From: Cantharellus purpuraceus
Lineage: Eukaryota; Basidiomycota; Agaricomycetes; Cantharellales; Hydnaceae
Assembly: GCA_025174535.1 (NCBI GenBank)
Contig: JALBUN010000049.1
Coordinates: 124,001-188,000 of the forward strand
DNA: 64,000 nt
Reading direction: 5' to 3'
Shown here: positions 21,308 to 30,553 of the stretch, in pieces
Layout: each line of letters starts with the position of its first letter
Position numbering within the stretch: the first letter of the stretch is position 1
The notes under the pieces: generated by a model
Told to the model about the DNA's origin: nothing
The model's database searches: none
What the model saw: only the letters and a program-made list of their open reading frames with translations
Made by a program: the position numbers and the translations under genes

Positions 21308-21590
21308 TGGGAGGGCTACACTGAATGACGAGGCCACAACAACAAGATACTCAATAAGTGAGAGCCAATAAGAGATAATGCCAGCTGGTACAGCGGATAT
21401 CCTCAGAGATCAAGCTGAGGAAACTATGCTGCACCAGGCAAGTTCTTTATACTAGATGATGCAAGGAATAGGGGAACCAAGATAGGGGAACAATAGGGGA
21501 GAGATAGGAGAGCACACCCTAACAGGCTGTGCTGATAGGGGCGATAAGAAAGGGACTAAGAATAGAAACTGAGTCATATGAACCCTGACA
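21308..21590 (-). repeat. 5' LTR of element B' (59-bp deletion)
   Basis: 283 bp. It aligns end to end with the 342-bp LTR at 9460-9801 except for a gap between two direct repeats (TGGTACAG(C/T)GGATATCCTCAG), of which only one remains. It ends AACCCTGACA, followed by target duplication AGGAA. Confidence 0.9.
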
Positions 21591-21603
21591 AGGAATTGGG
21601 GTA

Positions 21604-22055
21604 TGTTGTGGGGGTCAGAATGGACTTGGCTTCAGCTTATGTGCTGCACCCTCACTAATACCGGTGTCCAAGATTTCAGAGATGGAGTACAACTTAGATA
21701 GTTAGGATCAGACTTAGGAGCTAGGCGTGATTCAATATTTGAACTGGGGAATGGAGTCCTCAATCGGCAACTTAAATACATATTTGAAATCTAATAATAA
21801 CTACTCTGGTGATGGGTCTCCAAGGCCAACGGCCTTACATGAGTATGTCCAAGTCCGACAGGGATGGATCTCTGGGTTCCTATGGTGATGCTGATGCATC
21901 AATCAGAACCAGAGGTGGATGGGCAAGATTCAGCGGTGACAATCAGACAGATAAATGGAGACGTGATGGTTTCCAAATGGAGTATAGATTTCATATGCAT
22001 GGGGATCTGAGTGGATCAGACAGGGATCTGGTTGTTAATGAATATAGTCATAACA
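21604..22055 (-). repeat. 5' LTR of gypsy A2
   Basis: 452 bp, TGTTGTGGGG to GTCATAACA on the plus strand, aligning with the A1 LTR at 6113-6563. It is the right-hand end of A2, displaced from the rest of A2 by the insertion of B' 8 bp into its leader. CpG sites present in the A1 LTR are mostly TpG or CpA here. Confidence 0.88.
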
Positions 22056-23409
22056 GTGAACTCCAGCTGTAGACTTAAGGTCCAGCTCACCACCTGAACC
22101 TACTAGTTGTTACATCGCTGACAATGAGCATGAGTGTGCAGGTGATGCAGGAGGCCAGTACTCCACTGCTGTGTTGTGCCCTGCCATGCCAATGCAGAGT
22201 GTTGAAATTGTTGAGTGCTGACAAGCTGGGTTTGATGATGCATCTCACCTAAACAGCCACATATCTCACCTGAACACCTTGCATTTTTTTGTGTAATAAC
22301 TGGCAGGGAAGATCCACCACCAATGAAATATCAAGTTAGAGGTGGACCACACATGTGTGGTCCACATCTAACTGGCTTCAAAATTGGCACCATACAGGTG
22401 GTTGTTTGATAGACAACTGAGGGAAAATAAACACTCTGCCAAAACAATTACTATCCCTCATACTCACGTGACTGTATGCATGTGAGTAACACTCACTATG
22501 ATTGATTCCAACAAGACCAACATTCTAAGAGGGCCAGGCTGAAGTGAAAAGTAGTGATGCTCAATGACTCTGATTTGACTGAGTTTAGGAGTTTTACACT
22601 TGAAAGGTAAGCATAGATGAGACAGGAGCAAACAGTTCCCACACCAAGCTTTGTATGAGAGGCGGCACAGAGCAGAGCAGGCAGGACAAGGGAGATGTAG
22701 CTAGGAAATAGTGGAGTGGGGCATCTGTGAAAAAGGGGTGGGAAAGGGGGAGGGGGGGAGGTGTGGAGGCAAAGGAGGTGAGGATGGGTGGGAGACAGGA
22801 GGGAGCTGTTGGGGGAGGTGCCAGGGGGTGGGATGGATCAGACAACAGGGCATGTGTGCCCATTCATCTGGAAGGCAGTCCCTTTGTGGCAGCAGGGAGC
22901 CAATAGAGGCACTGTTGATGTTGGTGCCCAACTGTTGTCGCATCAGCGGGGGCGGTCATGATGATGTGCCAGAGGCACCAGAAGTGGACTGCAGCAACCC
23001 CGTGGTGGGTCCACAACACTACTTGATGGTGTCTTGTTTATGTTTCATAGATAACATTGTACAAACCTATTGGGATTCACCCTAATAATATTTACACATG
23101 TGTACACAACTCACTGGGTACAATTAGATGCTAGTGTCACATGCATGTTTCCTCAGTTGTTCAGACCACAACTGAGGTATGATTCTTTTCTGTTTATAGT
23201 ACACAATCAGATACTAATTACTATCTGTAGACTGATTTTCATTCAGATCTCAATAGAACCTACTGAAAAGAGACGAGGCAGCATGGCTATAGAGAGGAAA
23301 AGAGTAAGGAGGGTGGACCTGCCAATGTTGCACCAGTATTGATAAGTAGAATTGACAAATGGGGACTGCGCATCCAATCTTTTTCATCAACTATCTTCAC
23401 AATGTGATG
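22056..23409. other. Gene-free interval between retroelements and the giant palindrome
   Basis: No ORF here resembles a protein. The interval contains a 40-bp inverted repeat (22334-22373), a purine-rich G-run tract (about 22710-22830) and short palindromes such as TACACATGTGTAC near 23095. It looks like decayed transposon or intergenic DNA. Confidence 0.6.
22334..22373. repeat. 40-bp near-perfect palindrome
   Basis: Two 20-bp arms with one mismatch and no loop. The central 24 bp (22342-22365) are a perfect palindrome centred on ACACATGTGT. It could be a footprint of a foldback element or a protein-binding site. There is no adjacent gene to assign it to. Confidence 0.85.
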
Positions 23410-23429
23410 GACAGTGAAGCACCATCAAC

Positions 23430-23830
23430 TCATAATATTGAGCTCAACAGGAGATATACATCAAGAAATGAAAGAGTGGTGGTTTCATGAATGCCGAAAT
23501 GGAAGCAGACAGGTTCCGAGACCTGGAGTCGACAAACCAGCTAAAGCCATGTTTCTCCTCGTCTTTCTCTTTCAGGGATCTCTGTAGTGTTCAACGTTCA
23601 ACGACCATCACGGCAACGTCAGTTCAATCGAATTTTGGTCTCAAGGACTAAATTGGTTCATAGAATATCGAGCTCAATGGGAGATGCACACCAAAATAGG
23701 GCTGGATTTATGAATGCCGGAATTGAGGCTTACGGAGACTCGCAGTCGAAAAAGCGAGTTTTATATCCGCCGCATCTTCTCCCCCGAGTCTCGTTCAACG
23801 TCAGGAACCACGGCGGCGTCAATTGATCTC
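23430..23830. repeat. Two diverged tandem units of about 220 bp at the outer left arm
   Basis: Units near 23440-23630 and 23665-23830 share, in order, a GAGCTCAA(C/T) motif, an ATGAATGCCG motif, an AGTCGA core, a CTTCTCC motif and GTTCAACGT, with about 60-70% similarity by eye. The same pair is present in the right arm (about 34775-35165), so the tandem duplication predates the inverted duplication. Confidence 0.65.
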
Positions 23831-26648
23831 CACTTCCCATGCTCTTTCATAGTGTTCTTCTAGTAGAACGGATATATCCGCGATTCGTTGGTGACGTAAC
23901 ACATGCAAGCCGGCCACGTTCTTGAAAAGGATCCAAGGTGCACGCCACGCAGCGCCTTCTGTCTACCCCACGCTGGCTGGAACAAGCACGGCATGCGTTG
24001 TTAAAGTCAGAAGCCAAAGGAAGCTGGGAAGCTAAACCTTTGACAGGCTGAATGACTCCACGGCATTCCGTCTACGTACCTCGATAAGCAAATTCGCACA
24101 CGATGCGGCAACTCCCGTACTCTACGGCATGCTCGGCCTCAATGACGGCCCGGAAGTTTCCCCACACAAATGCATACATGCGCAAATAGAGTGAGTTCCG
24201 GGACACTTAGGGTCACCTAAAAAGGCATGATTTATCGGTGCCTTTTCTATCTCCGAATAGATATGATAGATCTCATTTTAGGTGGCCCCTTATGAAACTT
24301 GGTCTGCCAGATCCTGTATACAATGCGGGAACCGCGCCAAATGCTTGCGGCCTGTGGATATCGGTCTGCATCAGGGCAGCCGGGCAGATCGGGGCGCCCG
24401 ACCAGGATCGATGACTACTGGACGCGCCCCCTTCCAGGATATTGGTCACTGTCCAAGGATCTGATTTGCTCATGCACATGGCTCGCAATGTAGACGGCGG
24501 GCACGAGGATAATTATATTGCGACATTCAAGGTACTGCATATGGTAGTAATATGGCCTTCCAGAGGATCTCTCACGCAGAAACCTCACTGGCAGGCCTTA
24601 GGCACTCTGTTCGGTCCATTCATCTATCCCCCCACTGTATTCTGTCACTAGTTGAAGATTTTTAGCACATGGCCTGGCACCATAAATGACCTTTGAGGAT
24701 AGACGCCATGGTGTGCTCCGATCTATCAGTATATTGGCTCTGCCACATTTAGCATCCCGGCGTACGGAATGTTTGTATTTTTTTTGGAGGATATTAGCTC
24801 GGCATTTTATGCCTTAGTGGCGACATTTTTTTTTTTTTTTCACGAGCGCGCATTCCACGTCTGGCTGCTATATTTTTAGCTCCTCGATGCACCGATAGAC
24901 GTTTTCCAAAGTCCGGGTGCATCTCATCTATCAATTGTATATTTCGCGTTGCCAGATTTCTCGCGTCTATCAATATTTCGCCTTGCCAGATTTTTAGCGC
25001 CTGTCCGCATGCGTGACCCTTTGAGAGAACCCGTGTTAGATGTACACCGCCTCGTCCTTTTTGATATGCACAGTGTGAGAACGTGCGCGCCTGATAAAGC
25101 ATATCAAGAGCGGGAGAGTGCACGGAAATATGCGAGGATGTTATGACGGAGTCCAGGAACGTGCGAACGTTTAGAAGCCTTGGCCACCGTGGCCTTGCCA
25201 GATTCCAGTGTCTATAGGAGTAGGTGTTCGGGGATTGGGTGATTCCCGCTCCACTAGTTTATTCGTAGAGTGGTGTGTGCATCCGGATGGCTGATCTCCG
25301 CTCCAAGAGATTGGCTCAGAATAAATACAGGTCACTTTAATATTATTCTATAAGAATTAGTCTAGCGAGATGTGGTGGTGGTTGAGGGGGTCCAAATGAC
25401 AAATAACGAGATGAGATGGTGGTCGAAGGCTGTTGTAGTGCATGTCGCTTATCCAGAAATATGGGACCAATAGACAAGAAGAATGCGGGAAGCCAGATAT
25501 AGCCTGGATCTTATTGTTCTAGAAATGGCACTGTGGCACTGACGGTAATTCCAAGATTGGCACCATCAGCATGCGCGTTTCTGTGTGATTGCGCGAATTC
25601 AAGAATGAGGGGTTGGTTCCGGATCGACTGCGCCTGCATGTAAACACCCGTTGAAGATGCATGTCCCAAACGCCGCCTTGCATAGCGCTGTGCATGGTGA
25701 TGAATAGACAGTGAATTGTTGTCCTGCGTGATAGTGAGGTGGAAAACCGTTAGTAGATCTCGATCGTGTGCCACATATCAGCTGTGAATGGGAGATAGAA
25801 ACCACGGCCATAAAAATGGGTACGGCCAGAAATCCACGAGCGGTCGGGAACAGTCACAAACACCCTGACACAGATGGTGCCCTCAATGGAGGTGCAAGTG
25901 TGTCCATGTATCATGGGAACCGTGTTCAGTTCCAAACACCTCGGAGAGAAGTAGAACCATGTGGGCATTAATGAACTGGGCCGCGCGATAGCGGAACATC
26001 TAAACTCAAGGAAAATTCCGGGGGGTGATATTAAGGGGCTCCACGCCTCGTGATGATGGGGGAAGGAACTCACGCCAAAAGATTACACAAAGATTATCCA
26101 AGAGAGGCAGGCGTACCCCTCCTAGAATGGCAGGTTCGTGCCCAAGAGGCGGCTCAGAGCCCGAATGCTGGGCGCGGATACTCTTTAAACAGTATCCAAC
26201 GGCTCTAGAGGACGCCAACAACGGTTCTGAGCCCATTTTATGCAGGATAGTAAAACTGAATGTTATTTTTCATGGTTATAATGCGCCTATTCTCAGAATG
26301 ATATCAGGGGAGGGGAGGAATAAAGAAAAGAGCCTGGCGAGTATCCTAACCAAAGGACTGGCGCTGGGCGCATCTATGGTCGTCCAAAGGTGGCAATTTG
26401 TAGCAGGAAGTAAATCCAGGAATGGATTGCGAGAAGTATGCTCATTGTTCTTCACACACCATAGCGTTATCACCTTTGGTTACCCTGAAACGGTGTACAT
26501 GCTTGCCTACACCGGTTCTCATGATACCCAACCCATATAAGTAGTGCACGCAACTTGATGGCTGCTGCCAGTGCACACTGCCAAAGAGTTGCGATCTCCC
26601 TTGAATTATCTCATCAACGTGTCCATCTCATCTCTCCCCACTATCTCG

Positions 26649-26656
26649 TATAAATA
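26649..26656 (+). promoter_or_regulatory. Candidate TATA box of the left HMG gene
   Basis: TATAAATA 78-85 bp upstream of the ATG at 26734. The mirrored copy is at 32002-32009 for the right gene. A second, weaker CATATAAG lies at about 26533. Confidence 0.45.
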
Positions 26657-26733
26657 CATATGGATTCTAGTGTGTACTAATCCACATCTATCCCCTAACA
26701 TATCTGACCTCCTCACCCTCCAACACAGACTCT

Positions 26734-28104
26734 ATGACCGCCAATTCTTTGTCATCGCAGCAAAAAGGCAAATACCACGGTCGGGGACGTCCCGAAGGCC
26801 ACATCCCCCGCCCACCAAACGCGTTCATGCTGTTCCGGTCCGCCTTCCTGAAGGAGTTCCCACCCAGCATTGTCCAGCAGGACAAGTCTCGCATGGCTGG
26901 CATGTGCTGGAGACAACTTCCGCCCACGGAAGTAACAAAGTGGACGGAGCGTGCGAAGGAGGCAAAGGAGGATCATTATCGAAAATACCCCGATTTTAGG
27001 TACAAACCGACGGCGAAAGGACCCGTCAAGCGGCGTCGTCAGGCGCGGACGAGGGACCAGCAATTACAGGACTGCGAGACCCTCCTCAAGAAGTACATGC
27101 CGGACAAAGCGGGTCCCATTCCACAAAGCAGTACGTCAGTTCCCCGCCGCGGCAAGAGGAAGACCGGCCACAAGTCCAACCTGTCCCCGCAACCCTCGCC
27201 TCACGACACGCAGGAGATGGTCCCGTCGTGTTCCACCGCCCCTCAGCATGAGCAAGTCTTCACGGATCCGCTCATTCGCCCCCCGCCTGCTAGTGCACAA
27301 GCAGCGAGCTCGTTATCGCCGCATTGCGCCCAGCAGGCAGAAGAACCCTGGACGCTAGACTCATCAATTCCGTTCCCCGACCCCGTTTTACACCCCTTCC
27401 TATTCAATGACACCTCCGCGCCCCCATCAGAAGATTGGAGTCGCCGTTGTTCTCAGAGCGCATTGAAGCCCAATATAGACGCTCTGGAACAGCGCGCCGA
27501 GCCCCCCTTCCCCCAACATCTTTTCGAAGGGACACGAGTCCATCCCTCAGGTGTCCCTCCCCACCCCTTTACACAGCATGGACATACATACACCCTCCCG
27601 CTGGTGTCAACGCAGCATGCTTACCCCCTGACGTTCAAATGGCAGACGGGGGTGAATCAGAGCCACCTCCAACCTGTAATACCCCAGCAAAGCGCCGGGG
27701 TTCCCCATCCCCCTCCTCCCCACGTTCTAGAGCCAGTGTGCATGTGTAACAACTTTGGCTACGGATCACCCAGCACCGGGTGTCAGCATCTGGTGAACAA
27801 CGATAGAACGGCGAGAATGAGGGTGGCACCGGAGCAAGAATTGGGGCAGTTTGCGAGCGCGTTGGATATGGGGATGGGTATCGGCCATGTGGGCCCTATA
27901 GGAGTGGACATGAGCATGGGGATAGGAATGAGTAAGGAGAGGATGGATTTGGGTATGGGGATAGATTTTGGTACGGGTATGGGGATGGGCACAGGGGACT
28001 CGAACGCATATCATGCGGCGGCGGCAACGACAGCGGCAACAGAGTGGATAGTGTCAGCCCCGGTGTGCGACCTTGTGCAGGTAAATAATACGCCCACCTC
28101 GTAG
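26734..28104 (+). CDS. HMG-box (MATA_HMG-type) transcription factor, left-arm copy
   Basis: An uninterrupted 456-residue ORF. The HMG box spans about residues 20-95: it opens HIPRPPNAFMLFRSAF, with the MCWRQLPPTEVTKWTERA and HYRKYPDFRYKP segments typical of the MATA_HMG/STE11-like subgroup of fungi. A basic stretch KRRRQARTR follows (probable NLS). The rest is proline/serine-rich, and the C-terminus (about residues 385-435) is a Gly/Met repeat-like tract (GMGIGHVGPIG, SMGIGMS, GMGIDFGTGMGMG). It should bind bent DNA and regulate transcription in the nucleus. Some relatives control mating or sexual development, but this role is inferred. A GTAAAT at 28081 could be a splice donor that changes the last residues. 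The protein is identical to the right-arm copy. Confidence 0.9.
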   Translation: MTANSLSSQQKGKYHGRGRPEGHIPRPPNAFMLFRSAFLKEFPPSIVQQDKSRMAGMCWRQLPPTEVTKWTERAKEAKEDHYRKYPDFRYKPTAKGPVKRRRQARTRDQQLQDCETLLKKYMPDKAGPIPQSSTSVPRRGKRKTGHKSNLSPQPSPHDTQEMVPSCSTAPQHEQVFTDPLIRPPPASAQAASSLSPHCAQQAEEPWTLDSSIPFPDPVLHPFLFNDTSAPPSEDWSRRCSQSALKPNIDALEQRAEPPFPQHLFEGTRVHPSGVPPHPFTQHGHTYTLPLVSTQHAYPLTFKWQTGVNQSHLQPVIPQQSAGVPHPPPPHVLEPVCMCNNFGYGSPSTGCQHLVNNDRTARMRVAPEQELGQFASALDMGMGIGHVGPIGVDMSMGIGMSKERMDLGMGIDFGTGMGMGTGDSNAYHAAAATTAATEWIVSAPVCDLVQVNNTPTS

Positions 28105-28584
28105 TCTTCCCCTTCTTCTTGGGCATTATCTTGGTCTTGTTCATTTGTACTTTCTTACATTCCCGATGTAGAGTGGCATGAGATGTATATTCTTACCGTT
28201 TGAAAATCTCATATAGAAATCTGCCGTAACGATAGGATCAGTCTAGAATGAGGGGGAGGGAAAGTTGTATTGTAAATTTCTATAGTCAAGAGGCTGCTCA
28301 AACATTTATACGTGGATAGCCTGGAGAAAAGATAGTGGCACGTTGCTGTAGTGTCAAATTGATGTTGTAAACAGCACTGGAAAAAATCTCCGTAGTGATG
28401 TCGCTGTAAAATTGCAATGTTACTGTGGAAACGCATCAGTCTGGCGCGGGATGATATGTTCTGCTCAACGTGCCGACTTACAACTGCCTGTCAAAATTAC
28501 GACACAGGCGCTTCACAGTTTCTAATGCATAGAAATTTGGCTTCAGAACTCATTAGGTGAATGGGGATGAAGTAAACAAGCTAG

Positions 28585-28648
28585 TGGCATCGTGGTCCGT
28601 GGCAGGGTGCCACACGTCGGGGTTCGAATCAGCGGGTCCGATGGCACC
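28585..28648 (+). other. tRNA-like / SINE-like segment at the inner edge of the left arm
   Basis: Contains TGGCATCGTGG (28585-28595), one mismatch from the RNA polymerase III A-box consensus, and GGTTCGAATC (28621-28630), a B-box match, at tRNA-like spacing. A perfect 7-bp stem GGTGCCA/TGGCACC encloses the B box (28606-28648). The cloverleaf is not complete: there is no proper T-stem or anticodon arm. It is therefore not called a tRNA gene. A tRNA-derived SINE or relic is the likeliest reading. Confidence 0.5.
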
Positions 28649-28678
28649 TTCTTCCTCATCACATTTCAAAAATAGATC

Positions 28679-29304
28679 AGCATTACTATGCCGCTAAAGC
28701 AGGACTGCTGATCCGAATGTCTGCCAGTTTCTCAATGCTCTGATGGGCACGTGGCGTAGGATTATGCGTTCTCCTCAAGCCATTGACGGTCTTTGAAAGA
28801 TCATCACTGGCTCTGGTGGGAACTGAGGGCTACTCTTGGATGGATTAATGTGATCGAGCAGGTATGTACGCCGTCTCGTTAGTCTTATTGTTAAGTCGGT
28901 AAATACTAGTACCCCCACCACCGAACCTTTTGCTTGCTGCAGCTGACATCGATGTGAGTTCCTGTGACGAGGCTGATATGAAGTTAGCCCTTCTAACTTC
29001 CGGCCGGATTCTTCAGAATTTGTACCCTTGCGACAGCTCTGGATAGGAAGGATATTTCTTCGGAGGTATTTTTGGGTGAGTATCAAGGATTGATCAAATG
29101 ATGGCGTAGAACAACCAATTAGGTCCGTGTTTTTTTCCCCTCTTGTCAGTGACTTTAATAGCACATTGTTTTGATACATACGACGACAGGGCATTGTTGT
29201 ACCTTCAGCTGATCCTTCGGGTGCAACGCCACGTGCCCTTCCGAGCATTGAGAAACTGGCAGACATTCGGATCAGCAGTCCTGCTTTAGCGCCATAGTAA
29301 TGCT
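28679..29304. mobile_element. 626-bp element with about 78-bp terminal inverted repeats in the palindrome spacer
   Basis: Terminal inverted repeats at 28679-28756 and 29226-29304 match almost perfectly (one mismatch in the first 62 bp, then a conserved GGGCACGTGGCGT block). The symmetry centre (about 28992) differs from that of the large palindrome (29329), so this is a separate structure. The interior has a minus-strand ORF (29266-28775, 163 codons) that resembles nothing I know. No clear target duplication is visible. MITE-like or foldback-type DNA element. Confidence 0.65.
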
Positions 29305-29980
29305 AAAAGCGTATAGCTCTAATCAGCGTGGAAAGTTTTAGAAAGGAGCCTACAGGACGCAGGAATGTCTCTAGAGTTTCTAAGGCCTCCCTCGTCAGAC
29401 GCAATGTAGACTGGCTCTTAGACTAGCCAGGGTCCAGATTTAGAGTTGGAAACATAAAATTTTGACGAAGGAAGGGAGTAGAATTTCAGTGATAGCACGA
29501 TATTGAGAAGACGTTGGAAGCATCAGGGAAAGCGGGAATGTCGCCACTCCTTTATGTGATTTTGCTGTTGCGAAGGAGAGATGGAAAAATAATGGAGAGT
29601 CATTACAGGCAGCCCCTCAAAGTCAAGCAGTGTCTCTGGCAGGTCATGATACGAGTTCGCCAGACATGAGAGACTTGTGAGCGTGGTGGCCTAGGAGATT
29701 AAGCTCAAGTCCCGCTATTAACGGTGCAAAGCCCCATTTAAAGACAACAGATCATAATGGACACGGGAGAGCTCGCGGGTGCTGAGGAACGGGAGTCGGG
29801 ATCCGGAGCCAGAGCCAGAGCCAGACAGGACGCCATCATCCTGCAGGATCAGACAGGTTCTGTATCCTTTCAAGCAAATGCAGCGACTCCTTCGCGGTGA
29901 TGTATTGGACGACATGAAAGCGCTCCATGAGACGTTGGCATGGTCTGCCATCCATTTTTAGCTTGTACAGCTAACTGTGA
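29305..29980. other. Unique part of the palindrome spacer
   Basis: Not mirrored on the left. No gene is recognised. There is a short GAGCCA hexamer repeat at about 29805-29825. A stretch near 29680-29730 has faint A-box/B-box-like motifs (TGGCCTAGGAG then CTCAAGTCCCGC), possibly another decayed tRNA-derived element. Confidence 0.45.
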
Positions 29981-30009
29981 ATCTATCTTTGAAATGTGAT
30001 GAGGAAGAA

Positions 30010-30073
30010 GGTGCCATCGGACCCGCTGATTCGAACCCCGACGTGTGGCACCCTGCCACGGACCACGATGCCA
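30010..30073 (-). other. tRNA-like / SINE-like segment at the inner edge of the right arm
   Basis: Mirror copy of 28585-28648, with the same A-box-like and B-box motifs and the same 7-bp stem (30010-30016 with 30046-30052). It lies 30 bp from the spacer boundary. Confidence 0.5.
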
Positions 30074-30553
30074 CTAGCTTGTTTACTTCATCCCCATTCA
30101 CCTAATGAGTTCTGAAGCCAAATTTCTATGCATTAGAAACTGTGAAGCGCCTGTGTCGTAATTTTGACAGGCAGTTGTAAGTCGGCACGTTGAGCAGAAC
30201 ATATCATCCCGCGCCAGACTGATGCGTTTCCACAGTAACATTGCAATTTTACAGCGACATCACTACGGAGATTTTTTCCAGTGCTGTTTACAACATCAAT
30301 TTGACACTACAGCAACGTGCCACTATCTTTTCTCCAGGCTATCCACGTATAAATGTTTGAGCAGCCTCTTGACTATAGAAATTTACAATACAACTTTCCC
30401 TCCCCCTCATTCTAGACTGATCCTATCGTTACGGCAGATTTCTATATGAGATTTTCAAACGGTAAGAATATACATCTCATGCCACTCTACATCGGGAATG
30501 TAAGAAAGTACAAATGAACAAGACCAAGATAATGCCCAAGAAGAAGGGGAAGA

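Larger units (their letters stand above)
9460..21590 (-). mobile_element. Ty3/gypsy element B' (minus), split by element B
   Basis: Bounded by LTRs at 9460-9801 (3') and 21308-21590 (5') and by a perfect target duplication AGGAA at 9455-9459 and 21591-21595. On the minus strand it has gag (21240 to 20053), then the end of protease and RT/RNase H (13625 to about 12100), integrase/chromodomain (about 11900 to 10480) and an extra ORF (10283-9879) before the 3' LTR. A polypurine tract (GAGAGGGGGGTGA) abuts the 3' LTR. Element B at 13626-20052 interrupts it. About 595 bp of protease region, judged from B, is missing at the breakpoint. It is older and more decayed than B. Confidence 0.9.
23410..28677 (+). 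repeat. Left arm of the giant inverted repeat
   Basis: Mirrors 29981-35192: for the inner part, position x pairs with 58658-x. From about 25285 to 28677 the arms are nearly identical, and I see one substitution, at 27561 versus 31097. From 23410 to about 25285 they align with many substitutions and indels. The arm carries the HMG-box gene (26734-28104) and a tRNA-like segment at its inner edge. The 3.3 kb upstream of the HMG gene has no convincing ORF. It has a long T run near 24823-24841 and tandem 220-bp units at its outer end. Confidence 0.95.

Noticed and set aside
26025..26540. 171-codon ORF upstream of the HMG gene (mirrored at 32118-32633)
   Set aside because: Composition is random-like with no domain. 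It is preserved in the second arm only because the arms are identical at DNA level.
28209..28436. 75-codon ORF antisense downstream of the HMG gene (and its mirror 30222-30449)
   Set aside because: Short and unrecognisable. Its identity in both arms is not independent evidence of coding.
28585..28648. A functional tRNA gene
   Set aside because: A- and B-box-like motifs are present, but no complete cloverleaf can be folded: the T-stem does not pair and there is no anticodon arm.
28775..29266. 163-codon minus-strand ORF inside the TIR element as a possible transposase
   Set aside because: No DDE-like or zinc-finger motif and no hydrophobic or charged patterning typical of transposases. It overlaps one terminal repeat. 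Kept only as a note within the element.
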